This document shows positions 15,610 to 23,327 of a stretch of 44,798 nt of DNA, in pieces. Origin of the DNA: Sphingobium trunci (GTDB lineage: Bacteria > Pseudomonadota > Alphaproteobacteria > Sphingomonadales > Sphingomonadaceae); contig NZ_JAKUJY010000030.1 in the NCBI RefSeq assembly GCF_022664535.1, positions 1 through 44,798 on the forward strand, written 5' to 3'. Position numbers and translations under genes: made by a program. Below the pieces are notes generated by a model. That model was not told the DNA's origin. It saw only the letters and a list, made by a program, of their open reading frames with translations, and searched no databases. Position 1 is the stretch's first letter; each line of letters starts with the position of its first letter.

Positions 15610-17465
15610 TCAGAAGCGGACACGCACGCCGCCATAGGCCGAGCGGCCATAGGTGCCATAGCCATAGGCCGTGGCGTATCGCGCATCGGTCAGATTGTCG
15701 ATGCGGCCGTAAATTTCCAGATTCCGCATGATCGGGAAGGACGCGCGGATATTGGCCAGCGCATAGCCGTCGAGCTGGACCCGCACCGGGTCGAAGGTCA
15801 GCGGATCGGCGATGATGTCGACGCTGTCCCCCACCATCGTCAGCGTCGCGCCGGTCGACAGGCCGAACGGCCAGACATAGTCCGCCGATACGCTGACCAC
15901 ATTGGCGGCACGGCGCGGCAGGCGCAGATCGGTGTTGCGGTCGCGCGCGTCGATATAGCTGTAGGCCGCGGTGACGGTCAGCGCCTCGACCGGCTTCAGC
16001 GTCAGCATCGCCTCCACCCCCGGGCGCGGGTGCGGTCGAGATTGCCGTAGACGAAGGTCGCATTGTCGAAGTCGATCTGGTTGCGCGTGTCGCGGCGGAA
16101 GGCGGTGACGGACAGCACCGCCCGTCCGCCGTCCAGCCGCTGGTCGAAACCGATGTCGTAGCTTTTCGACCGTTCCGGCTTCAGGGCGCGATTGCCGCTA
16201 TAGGTGTCGAAGAGCTGGTAGAGGGACGGCGCCTTGAAGCCCTCCCCATAGCTGGCGCGGATATTGGTCGTGCCGTCATTGGGGGTGTAGTTGGCGTTGG
16301 CGCCGAAGGTGGTCGCGCCGCCGAACTGGCTGTGGTCGTCATGCCGCACCCCGCCCGTCACCGACAGGCCGGCAAGGGGCTTCACGACGGCGAGGAGATG
16401 GACGCTGTCGATATCGGCGCGGTGGCTTTCCTGCGAACCGAAGCCGTAAAATGCATAGTCCGGGCGTTCATGTTCATAGCCGAAGACCAGCTTGGCCTGG
16501 TCCATGGGCTGGTAGACGCCCGCATATTCGAAGCGCAGATTGGTGCCCGAATAGCCGAAGGACGGATCGGCGCCGCGCCGGGGATAATAATCGCGGTCGT
16601 TGCGCAGCCAGGTGACGGCGGCGCGGTTGGTCAGCCGGCCGTCGAACAGGGCGAGGTTGACGCCCGCATAGCCGACATACTGGTCCGTCCTGCTGACGTT
16701 CGGGCTGTCCATGGGGGCGCCGAAGAAGCTGTCATAGTCCAGGTCGGAACGGATATAATAGCCGCGCAGGTCGAGGCTCAACGTGTCGGTGAAGCCGAGC
16801 TTCAGCCGGGCATTGGCCGCGATATTGCTGAGCCCGTCCTTTTCGGTCGCGCCGAATTCGGGCGAAACCGCCGAAATGCCGTCCGTCTTCAGATAGGCGA
16901 CCCCGACGCCGCCCGACGCGATGCCGCGGCTGCCCGAAATATCGGCCTTGGCATTGAGCGTGTCGGCATAGCCATAGTCGACCGAGGCATTGCCCGCGAA
17001 CCCTTCCGCAGGCGTGCCGGTCATGATGTTGACCACGCCGCCGATCGCCTGGCTGCCATAGGCGACCGAGTTGGAACCGCGCAATATCTCGATCCGGCGG
17101 ATATTGCCGGTCAGCAGATTGCCGAAATCATACATGTCGCCGATGCCGCTGGGATCATTCACCTTCACCCCGTCGAGCAGCACCAGCGTCTGGGTCGTTT
17201 CCGCGCCGCGCACCGATACGCCCGTGACGCCGCCCAGGCTGCCCGCGCGGTTGACGCGGATTCCGGGGGTCGTCGCCAGCAGGTCGGCGACCTCCACCGT
17301 CTGGCGGGTGCGGATGGTGTCGGCGTCGATGACGGTGACGGCCTGGCCCACCTCGTCGCGCGGCTGTTCGATGCCGAGCGCGGTGACGATGATGTCATCG
17401 CCCGCCTGCGCCAGGGCGGGGGTCGCCGCCAGCAGCGCGGCGATGGAGATGGTGGTTTTCAACAT
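15610..17465 (-). pseudogene. btuB: BtuB-like TonB-dependent receptor, frameshifted
   Basis: Outer-membrane receptor for cobalamin, interrupted by a frameshift. The first frame (from ATG 17465) holds the signal peptide LKTTISIAALLAATPALAQ, a TonB-box-like DDIIVTALG, the plug with VSVRGAETTQTLVLLDGVKVNDPSG, and most of the barrel. It ends abnormally after GNLDRTRARG at 16002. The other frame resumes at once with VEAMLTLKPVEALTVTAAYSYID and runs to a normal barrel end (YGRSAYGGVRVRF). The break is at a run of five C on the plus strand (16017-16021) followed by GGG. Adding one base makes 1857 nt and a 618-residue protein, the usual BtuB size. It could be a sequencing slip, a true recent mutation or slippage-based variation. 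A cobalamin riboswitch lies upstream. Confidence 0.85.
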
Positions 17466-17650
17466 TCTGTCTGTTTCCTGAGCGCCATTGCGACTTGGCC
17501 CAGGGCTTCCGCGCGACGCGGCCGGACAGGGGAAAGGCAAGACGCCAGTGCCCTCCCCCCGCACCGGTGCGGCCCTGCGCCGCCCCCATGTCGCTCAGAC
17601 GGAAGACACCGTGCCATGGCCGACCCCTGGGCCAGGGCAAGAGCGACCAG

Positions 17651-17820
17651 ACGCCGGCAGGTCTCCTGGCTCGCGGGTCCATGCGGCGATGCACGCCTTC
17701 CCGGACCCGATCGTCCAGTGGCCGGGCCAAGCCCCCGTGCATCGCGCTCGCCGCTTACAGTTGCAGGGACAGCAGGGGATTTGCACCCCATTCCCATTTT
17801 CAGCCCTATCGAGCACCGGC
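17651..17820 (-). promoter_or_regulatory. Cobalamin riboswitch (B12 element)
   Basis: On the minus strand the conserved parts appear in order: GGTGCTC at the 5' side, GGGAATGGGGTGCAAATCC, CTGTCCCTGCAACTGTAAG (the B12 box region) and finally GCCAGGAGACCTGCC. This is the standard AdoCbl riboswitch pattern. It precedes the btuB-like gene by a 185-nt expression platform (17466-17650), which includes a perfect 14-bp palindrome CCGCACCGGTGCGG at 17559-17572. High corrinoid would be expected to shut off receptor synthesis. I did not identify which stem hides the ribosome-binding site or acts as terminator. The flank 17821-17962 should hold the promoters for this transcript and for the divergent dehydratase. 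Confidence 0.93.
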
Positions 17821-17962
17821 GCGATCTTCTTCGCGGGCGGAATCTGTCCCCGCCCACGCCGCGCGCCATAGGGGAAAGCACCGGCCATGCCAAGGGGAGC
17901 GGAGCGGCCCCTTGCGCGGAGGCCCCGCCCGGTCTTTATGGGGCGGCTGTCAGGGAGGCCGC

Positions 17963-18952
17963 ATGTCCGATCACTTCGCCATCACCGCCGCCGACGTGGA
18001 GGACGCCGCACGGGTCATCGCGCCTGCCGCCGTGCGCACGCCGCTCCTTGAAAATGCGGTGCTGAACGAGCGCTGCGGCCGTCGCGTGCTGGTGAAGTTT
18101 GAGGGCGCGCAGCATGGCGGATCGTTCAAGTTCCGCGGCGCCTACAACCGGCTGGCGCGGCTGGACGCGGGGCAGCGCGAGGCGGGCGTGGTCGCCTGGT
18201 CGTCGGGCAATCATGCGCAGGGGGTGGCCTTTGCCGCGCAGCTGCTGGGCATCCCCGCGACCATCGTGATGCCCGCCGACGCGCCCGCCATCAAGACCGC
18301 CAATACGCGCGCGCTGGGCGCGGAGGTGGTGGCCTATGACCGCTTGACCGAAAGCCGGGAGGAGATCGCCACGGCGCTGGCGGCCGCGCGCGGGGCGGTG
18401 CTGGTGCCCTCCTTCGACGATCCGTTCATCATGGCGGGGCAAGGGACGATCGGCCTGGAGATCCTGCAGCAGGCCGAAGAGATAGGCGTCGCGATCGGCC
18501 AGATATTGGTCAATTGCGGCGGCGGCGGCATGGTGTCGGGGATCGCCACGGCGGTGAAGGCGCGGCGCCCCGGCGTCGCCGTCCATGCGGTCGAGCCGGA
18601 AGGGTTCGACGATACGGCCCGATCGCTCAAAAGCGGCAGGCGGGAAAGCGTGTCGCCCGAAGCGCGGTCGATCTGCGACGCCCTGCTGTCGCCGTCGCCG
18701 GGCGCGCTGACCTTTCCGATCAACCAGGCGCTGCTGGCGGGCGGGCTGGTGGTCAGCGACGAGGCGGTGCGCGAGGCGATGCGTTTTGCCTTCTCCGCCC
18801 TGAAGCTGGTGGCCGAGCCGGGGGGCGCCGTGGCGCTGGCGGCAATGCTGGCCGGAAAGGCGCCGCAGGCCGAGGGGGCGAGCGTGGTCGTGATTTCGGG
18901 CAGCAACGTCGATCCCGGCAGCTATGCCCGGATCATCGCGGGTGGGGCATGA
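17963..18952 (+). CDS. Threonine/serine dehydratase-like PLP enzyme
   Basis: Fold-type II pyridoxal-phosphate enzyme, 329 residues, of the threonine dehydratase/serine racemase group; it would deaminate threonine or serine to a 2-oxo acid. The PLP lysine is in GSFKFRGAYN (about residue 56), the substrate loop is SSGNHAQG, and the phosphate-binding glycine loop is NCGGGGMVSG. The C-terminal ACT regulatory domain of biosynthetic IlvA is absent, so it resembles the catabolic type. ATG 17963 is preceded by AGGGAGG with good spacing. The much longer upstream open frame runs through riboswitch DNA and is not coding. Its stop overlaps the mobA start (ATGA). Confidence 0.9.
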   Translation: MSDHFAITAADVEDAARVIAPAAVRTPLLENAVLNERCGRRVLVKFEGAQHGGSFKFRGAYNRLARLDAGQREAGVVAWSSGNHAQGVAFAAQLLGIPATIVMPADAPAIKTANTRALGAEVVAYDRLTESREEIATALAAARGAVLVPSFDDPFIMAGQGTIGLEILQQAEEIGVAIGQILVNCGGGGMVSGIATAVKARRPGVAVHAVEPEGFDDTARSLKSGRRESVSPEARSICDALLSPSPGALTFPINQALLAGGLVVSDEAVREAMRFAFSALKLVAEPGGAVALAAMLAGKAPQAEGASVVVISGSNVDPGSYARIIAGGA

Positions 18953-19473
18953 TGCGGCTGCTGGGCGCGGTGCTGGCCGGGGGGCGATCCAGCCGGTTCG
19001 GCAGCGACAAGGCGCTGGCCATGTGGCGGGGGCGAACGCTGCTGGAGCATGCCGTGGCGTCGCTGGCGCCCCATGTCGAGACGGTGGTGATCTGCGGGCG
19101 TGAAGGTGGGCTGGCGGATCGGCCGGCGCCGGACATGGGGCCTTTGGGCGGGTTGAACGCCGCGCTGCACCATGCGGCGGAACAGGGTTTCGATGCCGTG
19201 CTGACCACCGGATGCGACATGCCGGTCTATCCGGTGGCGCTGGCGCAGGCGCTGCTGGGAGCAGGCCCGGCTGTGCTCAAGGGGCAGCCATTGCTGGGCT
19301 ATTGGCCCGCTTCGCTCGCCCCGCTGCTCGACGCGCATCTGGCCGGGGACAATAACCGCTCCATCCTTGGCTGGCTGGAGCGGATCGGTGCGCGGTTCGT
19401 CGATCGGCCGGAATGGGTGCTGCCCAATATCAACCGGCCGGAGGATCTGGCCGGACTGATCCTCAAGCCCTGA
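18949..19473 (+). CDS. mobA: Molybdenum cofactor guanylyltransferase
   Basis: Transfers GMP from GTP to Mo-molybdopterin, giving the guanine-dinucleotide form of the cofactor. The 174-residue protein begins with the nucleotide-binding loop VLAGGRSSRFGSDKAL and carries TTGCDMPVYP, the metal-binding acidic motif of the family. The first ATG (18949) overlaps the dehydratase stop, and a second ATG at 18952 follows directly. The molybdopterin nitrate reductase NasA, encoded convergently a few genes away, needs the bis-MGD cofactor, which explains the location. The 3' end carries a 14-bp tandem duplication shared with the end of cobA. Confidence 0.92.
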   Translation: MMRLLGAVLAGGRSSRFGSDKALAMWRGRTLLEHAVASLAPHVETVVICGREGGLADRPAPDMGPLGGLNAALHHAAEQGFDAVLTTGCDMPVYPVALAQALLGAGPAVLKGQPLLGYWPASLAPLLDAHLAGDNNRSILGWLERIGARFVDRPEWVLPNINRPEDLAGLILKP

Positions 19474-19488
19474 TCCTCAGGCCCTGAT
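19456..19488. repeat. Short tandem duplication across the mobA/cobA stops
   Basis: CTGATCCTCAAGCC (19456-19469) is followed directly by CTGATCCTCAGGCC (19470-19483), 13 of 14 bases the same, and then by a partial third copy CTGAT. The duplication contains the stop codons of both convergent genes. It looks like a small replication-slippage event that altered one or both protein ends. Confidence 0.6.
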
Positions 19489-20259
19489 GGCGACGCCGGC
19501 CACCATGTCCGCCGGGACATGCGTGCCCGCGACCGCTTCGCCGATCAGCAGCAGGGTCGGGTCCTCGTCGCTGATCGTCCGCACCAGGAAAGCGAGCGCG
19601 GAGAGCTTGCCCCGGATCAGCCGCTCATGGGGCAGCGAGACATTGACCGCGACCATGACCGGCGTTTCGGGATCGCGCCCGGCGGCGATCAGATTGCGGC
19701 TGATCTCGCCCGCTGCCGCGCGGCCCATATAGATGCCGAGCGTGCTGCCCGCGCTGGCGAGCATATCCCAGTCCAGCTTCAGCGGTTCGCCAGCCTTCAG
19801 ATGCGCCGTCACCAGCGTCAGGCCCCGCGCCACGCCGCGCAGGGTAAGCGACGCGCTGCCGCTCGCCGCCGCCGCGCTGGCCGTGGTGATGCCGGGGCAG
19901 ATGCGGAAGGAGATGCCGTGGGCGGCCAGATGCTCCATTTCCTCCGCCGAGCGGCCGAAGACCGACGGGTCGCCGCCCTTCAGGCGCACGACACGCTTGC
20001 CCGCTTTGGCCGCAGCGAGCAACAGGTCGTTGATGCTTTCCTGTGCCTTCGAATGGCGGCCGGAGCGCTTGCCGACGCTGACCCGTTCCACGCCTTGCGG
20101 GATCAGGTCGAGCACGCCCGGCCCCACCAGCGCGTCGTAGAAGACGATCTCGGCCGCCGCGATCAGCCTTTCCGCCTTGCGGGTCAGGAGATCCGGGTCG
20201 CCGGGGCCTGCGCCGACCAGCCAGACCTGACTGGGGGCGATGAGTTCATTCGGCTGCAT
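19477..20259 (-). CDS. cobA: Uroporphyrinogen-III C-methyltransferase (SUMT)
   Basis: Methylates uroporphyrinogen III twice to precorrin-2, the first committed step to siroheme (and B12). The 260 residues from ATG 20259 are the single-domain length. Motifs are VWLVGAGPGDPDLLTRKAERL at the start, the SAM-binding VVRLKGGDPSVFGRSAEE, and GITTASAAAASGSASLTLRG. The start overlaps the nasA stop by 14 bp, so it is the last gene of the nirB-nirD-nasA-cobA operon. That fits its role: the nitrite reductase made from the same transcript needs siroheme. The CysG N-half protein at 36 kb would complete the pathway. Confidence 0.93.
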   Translation of the reverse strand: MQPNELIAPSQVWLVGAGPGDPDLLTRKAERLIAAAEIVFYDALVGPGVLDLIPQGVERVSVGKRSGRHSKAQESINDLLLAAAKAGKRVVRLKGGDPSVFGRSAEEMEHLAAHGISFRICPGITTASAAAASGSASLTLRGVARGLTLVTAHLKAGEPLKLDWDMLASAGSTLGIYMGRAAAGEISRNLIAAGRDPETPVMVAVNVSLPHERLIRGKLSALAFLVRTISDEDPTLLLIGEAVAGTHVPADMVAGVAIRA

Positions 20260-22858
20260 GGAGCGTCTCCTGCATGGCTTGGGCGAGGATATTGGCGATG
20301 GCGGGGCGGCAGGAGCCGCAATTGGTCCCGGCGCCGAGCGCCTTGCCGATGGCGGCGACATCGACCAGCTGCTGTTCGCGGACGGCGGCGACGATCTGGT
20401 TCAAACCAATGTCGAAGCAGACGCAGATGGTTGCACCCTTCTCCGGCCGGCTGCCGGGGCCGCGCGCGGCGAGGACGGAACCGCCCACCCCCTCGGCCTC
20501 GAGCTGGCGGATCAGCCAGTCGCGCGAGGGCAGCAGGCCGGTGCGTGTCATGAACAGCACGCCGTTCAATCGGCCTTCGCTGATGGTGGCGATGCGGCGG
20601 GTGCCGCGCGAGGCGTCCATGGCTTCCACCCGGTCGCCCTTCGGCAGGAAGGCGTCGAGCCGTGCCGGATCGCCATTGCCCGCAATCTCATAGAGCGCGC
20701 CGCCCGGCACGGTGATCCGCGTCGACCAGAGGCAGGGCAGCTTTACCGGCTCGTCACCACGCAGGATCAGGAAGCCCCTCCATTCGGTGGCGACCTTCTC
20801 GACGCTGGCGGGGGTAGACTTGAAGCCGGGCTGGCCCGAATGGGGATCGACCAGCGGACGGGGGAGCAGGCCGGTGCGGCCGCCGGTCGACATCTGGTCG
20901 GTCCAGTGGATCGGGGTGAAGATTTCACTGGGGCGCTGGCCGCCACTGATCGCCACGCGGAAGATGCTGTTGCCCTGCGCTGTCGAGACGCGGGCGAGAT
21001 CGCGGTCGGACAGGCCCAGCCGTTCGGCGTCTTGCGGGTGGATTTCGACCAGCGGTTCCTCGCGATGGCGGGCGAGTTTCGACGAAAGCCCGGTACGGCT
21101 CATCGTGTGCCACTGGTCGCGATAGCGGCCAGTGTTGAGCGTCATCGGCCATTGCGCGAGCGGCTCCTGGATCTCTATCTGCCTGGTCAGCACCAGCCGC
21201 GCCCGGCCGTCCGGCGTCGGGAAGCGGCCTTCGGAGAAGGGCGTTTCGCCGCCCCAGCGGAACGGTTCCATGGCGTCATAGGCATCATTGCCGATGGTGG
21301 CCTGTGCCCGCAGGTTGAGCAGGCGCTGGCCGTCATTCCGATAGGCGGTGAGGCGCGCATGTTCGCGCCAGATGTCGGCGGGCCGGTCATAGGCGAAGGC
21401 GTTGCGCCAGCCCATGCGGCGGCCGACTTCCTTGACGATCCACCAGTCGGGCTTCGCCTCGCCGGGCAGGGAAAGAAAGGGGCGCTGGCGGCTGACGGTG
21501 CGGTCCGAATTGGTGACGGTGCCGTCCTTTTCGCCCCAGCCCGCGGCGGGCAGGCGGACATGGGCGTGGGCGGAGCTGTCGATGTCGGCCATGATGTCCG
21601 ACACGACGAGGAAGGGCACCGCCTCCAGCGCCTCGCGCACGCGGCCCGCATCGGGCAGCGAGACGGCGGGATTGGTCGCCATGATCCACAGCGCCTTGAT
21701 CCGGCCTTCATTGACGGCGCGGAACAGGTCCACGGCCTTGAGGCCCGGCCTGGTCGCCATGGCCGGCGCGGCCCAGAAGCGGCCCACCCGTTCGACATTT
21801 TCGGGGGTGAAGTCCATGTGCGCCGCCAGCGTCGAAGCCAGCCCGCCGACCTCTCGCCCTCCCATCGCATTGGGCTGGCCGGTGATCGAGAAGGGCGCCG
21901 CGCCCGGCTTGCCGATGCGGCCGGTGGCGAGGTGGACGTTGATGATCGCATTCACCTGATCGGTGCCGCGGATCGACTGGTTGATGCCCTGGCTGAATAT
22001 CGTCACCGTGCGCGGGGTCGCGGCAAACAGCCTGTAGAATTGTTCCAGCAGCACGGGCGCGATGTCGCAGGTCTTTGCCGTGGTCCAGAGATCGTGGCCG
22101 GTGCGGATATGGTCCCAGAAACCTTCGGGTGCGCTGACATGATCGCCCAGGAAATCGGGGTCGGTGATCCCTTCCCGATCACACCATGCAAGAAGGCCGT
22201 TCATCAGCGCGACGTCGGTGCCGGGCTTAACCGCCAGATGCAGGTCGGCGCCTTCGCAGCTTTCGGTGCGGCGCGGGTCGATGACCACCAGCTTGGTGCC
22301 GCGCGCGGCGCGGGCGGCCTGGATGCGCTGATAGACGATGGGGTGGCACCAGGCGGTGTTGGAGCCGACCAGCACGATCAGGTCGGCTTCGTCCAGATCG
22401 TCATAGCTGGCGGGCACGACATCTTCACCGAACGCCCGGTTATGCCCGGCAACCGCGCTCGACATGCAGAGGCGCGAATTGGTGTCGATGTTCGCCGAGC
22501 CGATAAAGCCCTTCATCAGCTTGTTGGCGACATAATAATCTTCGGTCATCAGCTGGCCGGAGACGTAGAAGGCGACGCTGTCGGGACCATGACGCTCGAC
22601 GGTTTCGCGGAATTTCCTGGCCACAAGGTCCAGCGCCTTGTCCCAGCTGGCGCGCTTGCTGCCGATCATGGGATGGAGCAGGCGGCCCTGAAGCCCCACC
22701 GTCTCACCCAGATGCGTGCCCTTGGAGCAGAGGCGGCCGCCATTGGCCGGGTGCGCCTCATCGCCCCTGATCGTAACCGACCGGTCCCCGGTCGGCGTGG
22801 CCGAGATGCCGCAGCCGACGCCGCAATAGGCGCAGGTAGTGCGGATGGCCTGGTTCAT
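20246..22858 (-). CDS. nasA: Assimilatory nitrate reductase catalytic subunit
   Basis: Cytoplasmic molybdopterin oxidoreductase that reduces nitrate to nitrite, about 870 residues. ATG 22858 gives an N-terminus with the [4Fe-4S] cysteines at residues 9, 12, 16 and 44 (CAYCGVGC and GGRLCSKG). The MopB core follows, with VNAIINVHLATGRIGKPGAAPFSITGQPNAMGGREVGGL in the middle and the molydopterin dinucleotide-binding domain in the last third. The C-terminal 60 residues are a BFD-like [2Fe-2S] domain (ICVCFDIGLNQIVAAV and GTNCGSCRP), as in Klebsiella-type NasA. No twin-arginine signal is present, supporting the assimilatory type. It follows nirD after 109 bp and overlaps cobA. Confidence 0.94.
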   Translation of the reverse strand: MNQAIRTTCAYCGVGCGISATPTGDRSVTIRGDEAHPANGGRLCSKGTHLGETVGLQGRLLHPMIGSKRASWDKALDLVARKFRETVERHGPDSVAFYVSGQLMTEDYYVANKLMKGFIGSANIDTNSRLCMSSAVAGHNRAFGEDVVPASYDDLDEADLIVLVGSNTAWCHPIVYQRIQAARAARGTKLVVIDPRRTESCEGADLHLAVKPGTDVALMNGLLAWCDREGITDPDFLGDHVSAPEGFWDHIRTGHDLWTTAKTCDIAPVLLEQFYRLFAATPRTVTIFSQGINQSIRGTDQVNAIINVHLATGRIGKPGAAPFSITGQPNAMGGREVGGLASTLAAHMDFTPENVERVGRFWAAPAMATRPGLKAVDLFRAVNEGRIKALWIMATNPAVSLPDAGRVREALEAVPFLVVSDIMADIDSSAHAHVRLPAAGWGEKDGTVTNSDRTVSRQRPFLSLPGEAKPDWWIVKEVGRRMGWRNAFAYDRPADIWREHARLTAYRNDGQRLLNLRAQATIGNDAYDAMEPFRWGGETPFSEGRFPTPDGRARLVLTRQIEIQEPLAQWPMTLNTGRYRDQWHTMSRTGLSSKLARHREEPLVEIHPQDAERLGLSDRDLARVSTAQGNSIFRVAISGGQRPSEIFTPIHWTDQMSTGGRTGLLPRPLVDPHSGQPGFKSTPASVEKVATEWRGFLILRGDEPVKLPCLWSTRITVPGGALYEIAGNGDPARLDAFLPKGDRVEAMDASRGTRRIATISEGRLNGVLFMTRTGLLPSRDWLIRQLEAEGVGGSVLAARGPGSRPEKGATICVCFDIGLNQIVAAVREQQLVDVAAIGKALGAGTNCGSCRPAIANILAQAMQETLHAAE

Positions 22859-22937
22859 ACCGATACCTCTTGATCCGATTGGGTAATTGGGTGGAGGTGC
22901 GTGCCGCAAGGGATGGCCAGCATGCCCCCTCCACCCC

Positions 22938-22960
22938 GGTCCCCGCTGAAAGTGGGGACC
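22938..22960. repeat. Stem-loop between nirD and nasA
   Basis: GGTCCCC (22938-22944) pairs with GGGGACC (22954-22960) around a 9-nt loop that can pair further. The motif is a common form of dispersed hairpin in sphingomonads. It lies in the 109-bp gap inside the nitrate operon, where it could stabilise or partly attenuate the transcript. No T-tract follows. Confidence 0.45.
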
Positions 22961-22967
22961 ATATGGC

Positions 22968-23327
22968 TCATGCAGCCGCCTTCAGCGAAGCCGGACGGGC
23001 AATCAGGATGCGACCGCCCTCCTGTTTCACCGCGATGGTCGGCGTGCAGCCCTCGTCCGCGCCCTGCGCCTCGCCCGTCTTCAGGGCGATATTCCAGTTG
23101 TGCAGCGGGCAGGCGACGCTGTGGCCGTGGACGATGCCCTGACTGAGCGGGCCTTTCTTGTGCGGGCATTCGTTGACCAGAGCGAAGACATGGTCGTCGC
23201 CGGTGCGGAACACCGCGATTTCCTTTGCCCCGGCGATTTGCCCATCCCCGAAACGAATTGTGCGGGCGCCGCGCTGGGGAATGTCGGCCAGCGTTCCGAT
23301 GTCGATCCAATCGGTCATGTCGTTCAC
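22968..23327 (-). CDS. nirD: Nitrite reductase (NADH) small subunit
   Basis: A 119-residue Rieske-type small subunit of assimilatory nitrite reductase. Unlike the enteric NirD, which lacks cluster ligands, this one keeps a full Rieske pattern: C-P-H in NECPHKKGPL and C-P-L-H in VACPLHNWNIAL, so it probably binds a [2Fe-2S] cluster. Its start overlaps the nirB stop by 4 bp, so the two are translationally coupled. It partners with NirB in the six-electron reduction of nitrite to ammonium. Confidence 0.94.
   Translation of the reverse strand: MNDMTDWIDIGTLADIPQRGARTIRFGDGQIAGAKEIAVFRTGDDHVFALVNECPHKKGPLSQGIVHGHSVACPLHNWNIALKTGEAQGADEGCTPTIAVKQEGGRILIARPASLKAAA

Noticed and set aside
15610..16017. 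Separate small outer-membrane protein
   Set aside because: It is the C-terminal barrel end of the BtuB-like receptor in another frame; joining the two frames restores a normal-length receptor.
17495..17962. Long N-terminal extension of the threonine dehydratase-like protein
   Set aside because: The frame runs through the cobalamin riboswitch and its expression platform; ATG 17963 has a good ribosome-binding site and the family's normal start.
20240..22873. Long plus-strand open frames opposite nasA, and similar ones opposite nirB, btuB and argH
   Set aside because: These are mirror frames produced by high GC and codon bias; they have repetitive His/Arg/Ala/Gly composition and no family features.
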